The notes below the pieces were generated by a model. The model did not search any database. It was not told the origin of the DNA and worked only from the letters and a program-made list of their open reading frames with translations. 64,000 nucleotides of DNA from Neocallimastix lanati (nom. inval.) (Eukaryota; Neocallimastigomycota; Neocallimastigomycetes; Neocallimastigales; Neocallimastigaceae), in contig JACVTC010000088.1 in assembly GCA_016946835.1 (NCBI GenBank), forward strand, positions 388,501 through 452,500. The letters are read 5' to 3'. Positions 56,106-64,000 of the stretch are shown here, in pieces (within the stretch, counting starts at the first letter, position 1; the number at the start of each line of letters is the position of its first letter). The translations under genes were made by a program, and so were the position numbers.

Positions 56106-56989
56106 AAAAAAAAAGCATTTTATTTTTATCGTAACACTGATAATTATTATTAAATTTTATTTGTATTGCAACACACACTGATATTTATTATATATAGAAA
56201 ATGCATAATTATTTATTTATTTATTATTTTTATTTTTTAAAAAAAAAAAAATGTTTTAAATATCATTATGTACAATGCACATAAATAAATAAAAAATAGT
56301 TTTTTAAAAAATAAATTTTTCTGAGAAAAAATTGTATTTTGTATAATCTATTTATAATAAATAAATAAAAAATAAATTATTACAAATTAAATAAAAATTA
56401 ATAAAAATTAATAAAAATTAATCATAATACTTTATTTCAACTAATAGTACTGAAAAACATTTTAACAACTAACAATAATGATAATTGAAAATATACTACT
56501 ACTACTACTACTACTCCAACTAATAATAATAATAATTGATATTAATAGTAATTATAAATAATTATTAATAATTAAATTTAATCATAATATTATTAAATAA
56601 GATAAAATATAATAGTTAAAAATAATAATAAGTAATAATAATATTTTTATTACTTTTATTATATTTACTAAAATATAATAAAAAGATTAAAAACAAATTA
56701 AAACAAAATCAAAAATTAATTGATAATATACATATTATTTCTTATTTATTTTTGTTAGTCAATCATATATATATATTTAATTTTTAATTATATATTTATT
56801 TATTTAATATAATGGATATACGATTTAAAGAAATATTTAGGTTAAAAAAATATATATATTTATATATATATATATATATTTAAATTTAAAATACAACAAG
56901 AAAACAATTTATTATATGTTATTGAGTATTAAAGAGCCATACATAGTGAGTTTTCGATCGTTTTAATATTAATGATTTTTCTTAATCTA
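55905..56989. other. Intergenic A/T-rich DNA
   Basis: TTTAA units after the stop (55920-55970), A tract (56074-56103), CTA triplets (56496-56516) and TA runs. No gene seen. Confidence 0.75.
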
Positions 56990-57956
56990 TTATTTTTATC
57001 ACTATTCATGGACGAAAAAAGCACGGAGTTTAGCAGTACACAAGCACAATAATAAACTTCCTGGAGAAATAAGGAAGTTTTACTGGGAAAATATTCATTA
57101 TTCAAGCACTCCTGCGATCAGATCTACAAAATACAAGAAATTTAAATTTGGTTTTAAAAAATTTATTCAACGTCTATCACTTAAATATTCACAATTTTCT
57201 CTTGGATTTTTTTGGATTGGACGAATTAAATGTGGATTCAAATTTGATGTAAAAACGTATGTTAAAAGTAATCTAGTATCAGAAAATTGCCCAACATACT
57301 GCCCTTGTTGTGGTGAGAGTAACAGCATACCTAGTTTTACACACTGGATACTTTTATGTCCTAAATTTGAAGAATTTAGGCGACATTTCATTCCCTTTGT
57401 TGATGAAATTTTTATTAATTTTTCTCTAATTGTTCATGAGAAATCATTGAACATTCCTGATGATAAAGAGGAAGATTTTGATGATAATATCAATTTTTAC
57501 GTGCTGTGTCTCCTTCTTGGCGGAAATGCAGTATTTGAAATCTTAAAGATCGGCTCGGGGGAAAGAAGGCGATATATTAATAATATTTTTCAATCACCTT
57601 CGAACGAGTCTTCTTTCCCGATTTCATATTTTGTGGGGCTTGCGGAATTCCTTACTAACGTTATGCCTATTGTGATTGGTGATTTTTACACCATGATCGA
57701 TTTGTATAGTGTTAGACCTACCGTTGTCAAGAGCGTCGACGTCGTAACGATAAGGCAAAGAAGAAATTCTGATACAGATTCGAATGATAATTTTCATCCA
57801 CATGGAGTTATCTTCGATGAATGGGAAGAGTTAGAGGCCTTTTCGTCCTCGAATCTCATAACGTAGTTTTTTAATATTAATATAAAAAATAATTTCATGT
57901 ATTTAAATTTCATGTATTTTTTAAAAAAAATATTATTAAATAAAGTTTATTCCTAG

Positions 57957-58017
<61 letters not shown>

Positions 58018-58025
58018 ATTTTTAT
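56990..58025 (+). mobile_element. LINE family 2, 5'-truncated copy with poly(A) tail and TSD
   Basis: Insertion of 57000-58015 flanked by TTATTTTTAT at 56990-56999 and 58016-58025 (10-bp target-site duplication), with a 55-nt A tail (57961-58015). It starts within ORF2 at HYSWTKKARSLAVHKHN, beyond the catalytic reverse transcriptase motifs. The 3' UTR ends GTTTATTCCTAGTC. Confidence 0.92.
57000..57866 (+). pseudogene. LINE family 2 ORF2 C-terminal fragment
   Basis: Open, in-frame C-terminus of about 288 residues without its 5' part. Contains LSLKYSQFSLGFFWIGRIKC, a zf-RVT-like cluster (CPTYCPCCGE...THWILLC), then the C-terminal region shared with family 1 (LCLLLGGNAVFEILKIGSGE, FVGLAEFLTNVMPI, KSVDVVTIRQ), and an acidic tail ending SSSNLIT. 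Overall divergence from family 1 is high apart from these islands. The fragment cannot retrotranspose. Confidence 0.9.
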
Positions 58026-58106
58026 TTATTTTTTTTTATTTCAAATACTTTATTTTTAAACTTTTATATAAATTAAAGTTATAAAAATAATTATAAAATT
58101 TTTAAT

Positions 58107-58146
<40 letters not shown>

Positions 58147-58336
58147 TAAATGAATTGAAAATTCTTTGAGATATATTAAATAGTACAAAGTATTTATTAA
58201 AAAAGAAAAATAAATACTACTACTACTACTACTACTATAATACTTTATTAAAAATATATAAATGAGAAATATAGAATAAATAATATTAATATTTTTATTT
58301 ATTATGAGAAAAAGAATTGAAAAGTGAATATTAAAA

Positions 58337-58371
<35 letters not shown>

Positions 58372-58708
58372 CATAAAACAAAATCATAATTATAATATTA
58401 ATAATTAAAAGAAAGATGTCCAAGAATGAATATTAATTATTATTCGTCATTAATTAATAAATAATAAATAATATAAATATAAATATATATTAATAAATTT
58501 TTTTTATTTGTTTTGTTTTTTGTTTTTGTTATAATTAAAAATTGGATAAATTTTCCTATGGAAAAAGAAATATGTTAATTTGATCTTGGTGTTGATATAC
58601 TTCTTCCTTAATATCTACCCTTTTAATACTTAATCTGTTAAATATAAAATTTAAAAAATCAGAAATGGTACTTAAAATATAAGTACCATTTCTGATTTTT
58701 TATATTTT

Positions 58709-58740
<32 letters not shown>

Positions 58741-59610
58741 TTATTGCTTCCTACATTAAGAAAGACCTATTCATTTAAGAATTTAAAGAATATGTCATTA
58801 CATATTATTTATAATTATTTATCTATAACAATATTGGTAACATTTAATGTTACACTTCATGTTACCATCGAATAAAAATATTTTAATGAAGTGTAATGTA
58901 AAATGTAATTAAACAACATTAACTGTGTTATTAACAAATAATCATTAATAATCCAATAATAACAAATAATGTAAATCATTTATTAAAAATTTTAATTTTT
59001 AATGAAATAAAAAATATATAAAAATTTTTTTATTTAATTGAATAAATAAGTTTTCTTATTTTTATTGGCTATTAAACTCTTATATAATGGAAGTTATTCT
59101 TTTGATCGATAGTATAAAATTTTTTTTTTAAAAAAAAAAAAAAAAGAAGAAAAGAATTAATATTAAATATAAAAAATAAAATTAATATTTATTAAAAAAA
59201 TTAGAAAGAGGGTTATACTAATTATCTTAAAAATATTGAAAGTTTTCTTTTTTCTTTTTTTTTTTTTTATTTTTATTATTTTTTTTTTATGTTGTTGTCA
59301 AGAAATATAAATAAAATATTTATTCAAAATATAATTAAAGTTAATTTAAAGTCTTTTTCAATACATTTTCATTTTTTTAAAAAAAAAAATTCTATTTTTG
59401 ATGATTTAATTTTTATTTTTGATTATTTTTCATGAGATTTTCATTTTTATTATTTATTTCAGTTAACGTATTATTTCTTTAAAATGTTTATCAATAAAAA
59501 TTTTTAATTGAATATTAAAAAATCTTACTGTTTTAGTGAGTGGTAATAACAGTACCAGAGATAATAAAATTAATAAATATGGTATTATTACATTAACTCT
59601 CACTATTTTA

Positions 59611-59656
<46 letters not shown>

Positions 59657-60040
59657 ATTGTTATCTTAAGTATTTAGTGTTAAAAATTTACAATAATTAA
59701 AAATATATATTTAGAAATGTGTTAATTATTATTATATTACTATAGATTTTTATTTATAAAATATATTTTTAATATAAGTAAAGTGTTATAAATAATGTTA
59801 TAGAATTTATTTTATAAATTTTATATATTTATCATATGATTATTAATCTAAAAGTAAATAATTAAAAATTGAGAAGAAAGTGTTAAATTCAATACTGAGG
59901 AAATAGTGTTATTCTATAGAAGTAGATTAGAAGTGTATAAATATTTAATAAAAAAATATTAAAAGATTTTTTTTTTTAGAATTTCTAATATATTGATTTT
60001 AATAATTTTAATATTGAATAATTCTTGTATAAAAGTAATC

Positions 60041-60107
<67 letters not shown>

Positions 60108-60631
60108 ATGTCATTTAACAATAATAGTAAATTCTTTTCAAAAGTTTAATATTATTTTTTTTTTAAAAAAAAATTAAATGATATATTGAAATACAAAGGT
60201 AATAAATTATATAGTATTTAATTAATTTATTATACATTTAGTTAATTAAATATAAAAATTAGATGAATATAAAAATAAAAAAAAAAAAAAGGAAGAATAA
60301 ATTTAAATTTTCAAGAAAAAAAAAAAATAAGAATAAGAATAAAAATAAAAAAATAAAAAAATAAAAAAAATCAGAACATTAAATAAATAAAAACTAAAAT
60401 TAAAAATATAAAAATAACAAAGTAAAAAAAAATATATATAAATTTAACAAAAAAAAAAGTGTTAAAATTAAAAATTAAATATATAAAAATAATAATAAAA
60501 AATAAAATTTTATAAAGAAATAAAAAATAAAAAAAAAAAAAGAAAAAGAAAAAAACAGTATTACTTTCTTTTCTTTTCATTTATTTTTATTTTTATTAAA
60601 AAATAGTTATATATAATATATAATAATCATC
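58026..60631. other. Intergenic DNA with hairpins and simple repeats
   Basis: No gene. Holds CTA and ATA triplets (58217-58237, 58338-58368), two hairpins (separate entry), an imperfect inverted repeat near 59528-59611, (AAAT)n (60042-60108) and A/T tracts. The last few hundred bases must include the SURF4-like promoter. Confidence 0.7.
58644..58710. repeat. Long near-perfect hairpin
   Basis: 58652-58674 (TAAAAAATCAGAAATGGTAC then TTA) is an exact 23-bp reverse complement of 58680-58702 with a 5-nt loop; with one mismatch the stem extends to 58644-58710. A second imperfect hairpin lies nearby (58840-58860 with 58886-58906, 18 of 21 paired). Confidence 0.9.
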
Positions 60632-62569
<1,938 letters not shown>

Positions 62570-64000
62570 TGGTTTATTATTATTATTATTGATTGTATTC
62601 TTAATTATATTAATATTAATAATTAATAAATATAAATAACTTCATTCTTCTTCATTCTTTTTTTTTTTATCCATCTTTTAGTATTTATTTAATTCATTAG
62701 CATTGTATTTATATAAAATTTTCTTTTTTTAACTTGTTAGTTAAGATAATAATATTAATGACAACAACAATAATAATAACAATAAAAAAGAAAATTTATT
62801 ATATCCATAAAAAATAATAATAATAACAATAATTATTCATTTATATCAATTTTTTTTTATATTTGTTACAGCAACGTTCAAATAAGAAAAATATTTATAT
62901 AATTATTTCTTTTTTATATATATATAACAAAAGATTTACATATTTTTTTTTTTTTTAAAAAAAAATAAAAAACAAAATAAAATAAAATAAAATAAAGATA
63001 TGTGTTAAATATTTTTATATATATGATATGTGCTGCAAATTGAAAGTTTTTTTTTTTTTTTTTTTTTAAAAAAAATTTTTTTTTGAAAATTAAATAAAAT
63101 ATTTCTTTGAAACTATTGTAATAGTTGGTATAATTTTGTTTTATTTTATTCATCTTCCTTGACATTCCCCTTGGGTCTTTGCTTAATTCAAGGAATAAAT
63201 AAATCAAGTCATTGGAAGAAAAGTATAATAATTTGTATCATTTTGTAAACTTTTCATATATCAAATAATAATATTTATAGTTAAGAACTGATATATGTTA
63301 ATGTAATATATATATATTTTGTGGATACTTAACAATAATAAGTAAATAAATAATAAACAATTAAATAACTAAATAATGAATAAATAATTAAATAATTAAA
63401 TTAAATAATTAGATAATAAATAATAAATAATAATAAATAATAAATAATAAATAATAAATAATAATAAATAATAAATAATAAATAGTAATGAATAATAATG
63501 AATAATTATAAATAATATTTTTTATAATCCTTGCCTTATCATTAATATTTATAATTATCATAAAATAATGCATGTATTTAATATATTAATCTATTATTTT
63601 TTTTTAATGTAAAAAATTTAAAAAATTAATATTTTACCCTATTATTATATAAAATATATAAATATAATAAAGGATTAGATTATTAGTTAAGATAAAGTTG
63701 AATAATTAATGATAAAATATATATTTAATTAATTAAAATATTAATTAAAAAAAAAAAAAAGTACAAAAGCTTGATTTTAAAAATTAAAGAAATTTATTTT
63801 TTAAAAAATTCTAATAATTTATGTATTATTTATTTTACAATAAATATATATTTTAGAAATAAAAAAGAAATAAATTTTAATATTTGAAGTTTTTTATTTT
63901 TTTTTTTCTTCTTTTTTTAAAATAATAATTTTGAATAAGGTAAATAATACTCAGGTCCATTGTTATTAAATTTTAAAAATTATGAATATAATATAAAGAC
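62570..64000. other. Intergenic DNA to the window end
   Basis: 3' UTR of the SURF4-like gene, then A/T tracts (62942-62969, 63046-63085) and AATA/AAT runs (63414-63490). A minus-strand patch at about 63095-63207 translates as LFLELSKDPRGMSRKMNKIK followed by QNYTNYYNSFKEIFY with no stop; no family is recognised and no splice context is clear, so it is not called as a gene. Confidence 0.65.

Overview
The window looks like nuclear DNA of an anaerobic gut fungus (Neocallimastigomycota, the Piromyces/Neocallimastix/Anaeromyces group). This is inferred from extreme AT richness, intergenic DNA made almost only of A/T homopolymers and microsatellites, short AT-rich GT-AG introns, fungal gene content, and coding regions that stand out as islands of normal complexity. 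The genus was not tested by any search.

Six host genes are supported. (1) 1-554, minus: 5' part of a secreted or ER-targeted alpha/beta hydrolase. (2) 8778-14036, plus: 14-exon trehalose-6-phosphate synthase complex subunit of the Tsl1/Tps3 type, with a GT20 domain and a phosphatase domain that has lost its DxDxT motif. (3) 22127-24158, minus: 6-exon Sso/syntaxin-1-like Qa-SNARE. (4) 47034-52491, plus: 1617-residue Sel1-repeat protein resembling Skt5/Chs4, ending in a CaaX box. (5) 54930-55904, plus: intronless secreted protein, probably a TIM-barrel glycoside-hydrolase-like enzyme. (6) 60632-62569, plus: 3-exon SURF4/Erv29 cargo receptor with a KKxx tail. Functionally they lean to the secretory pathway and cell surface (cargo receptor, plasma-membrane SNARE, chitin-synthase activator, secreted enzymes) plus trehalose metabolism. 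Genes are monocistronic and widely spaced.

The rest is mobile and repetitive DNA. At 3-5 kb there is a decayed Ty1/copia relic. At 15.2-19.4 kb four LINE copies lie in a cluster in both orientations; three insertions in the window (15.2, 18.0 and 57.0 kb) keep poly(A) tails and 9-10 bp target-site duplications (TSDs). At 29-40 kb there is a nest of FLYWCH/MULE transposon copies. It includes one 4.9-kb element with perfect 43-bp terminal inverted repeats (TIRs), a 9-bp TSD and a transposase broken by a single frameshift at a run of 12 A; two decayed copies, one interrupted by a tRNA-derived SINE candidate and the other by a MITE; and several orphan termini. Large satellites are a 1.3-kb TTATTTA array, a 1.5-kb TTTTA array with recurrent spacers, and (AAT)n expansions within introns of two conserved genes.

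The observations most worth following up are: a GC-rich 30-nt block conserved at nucleotide level between two diverged LINE families, within an unnamed conserved C-terminal region; the SINE candidate; the complete MULE and its nest; the pseudo-phosphatase Tsl1-like subunit; and the 20-nt microexon.
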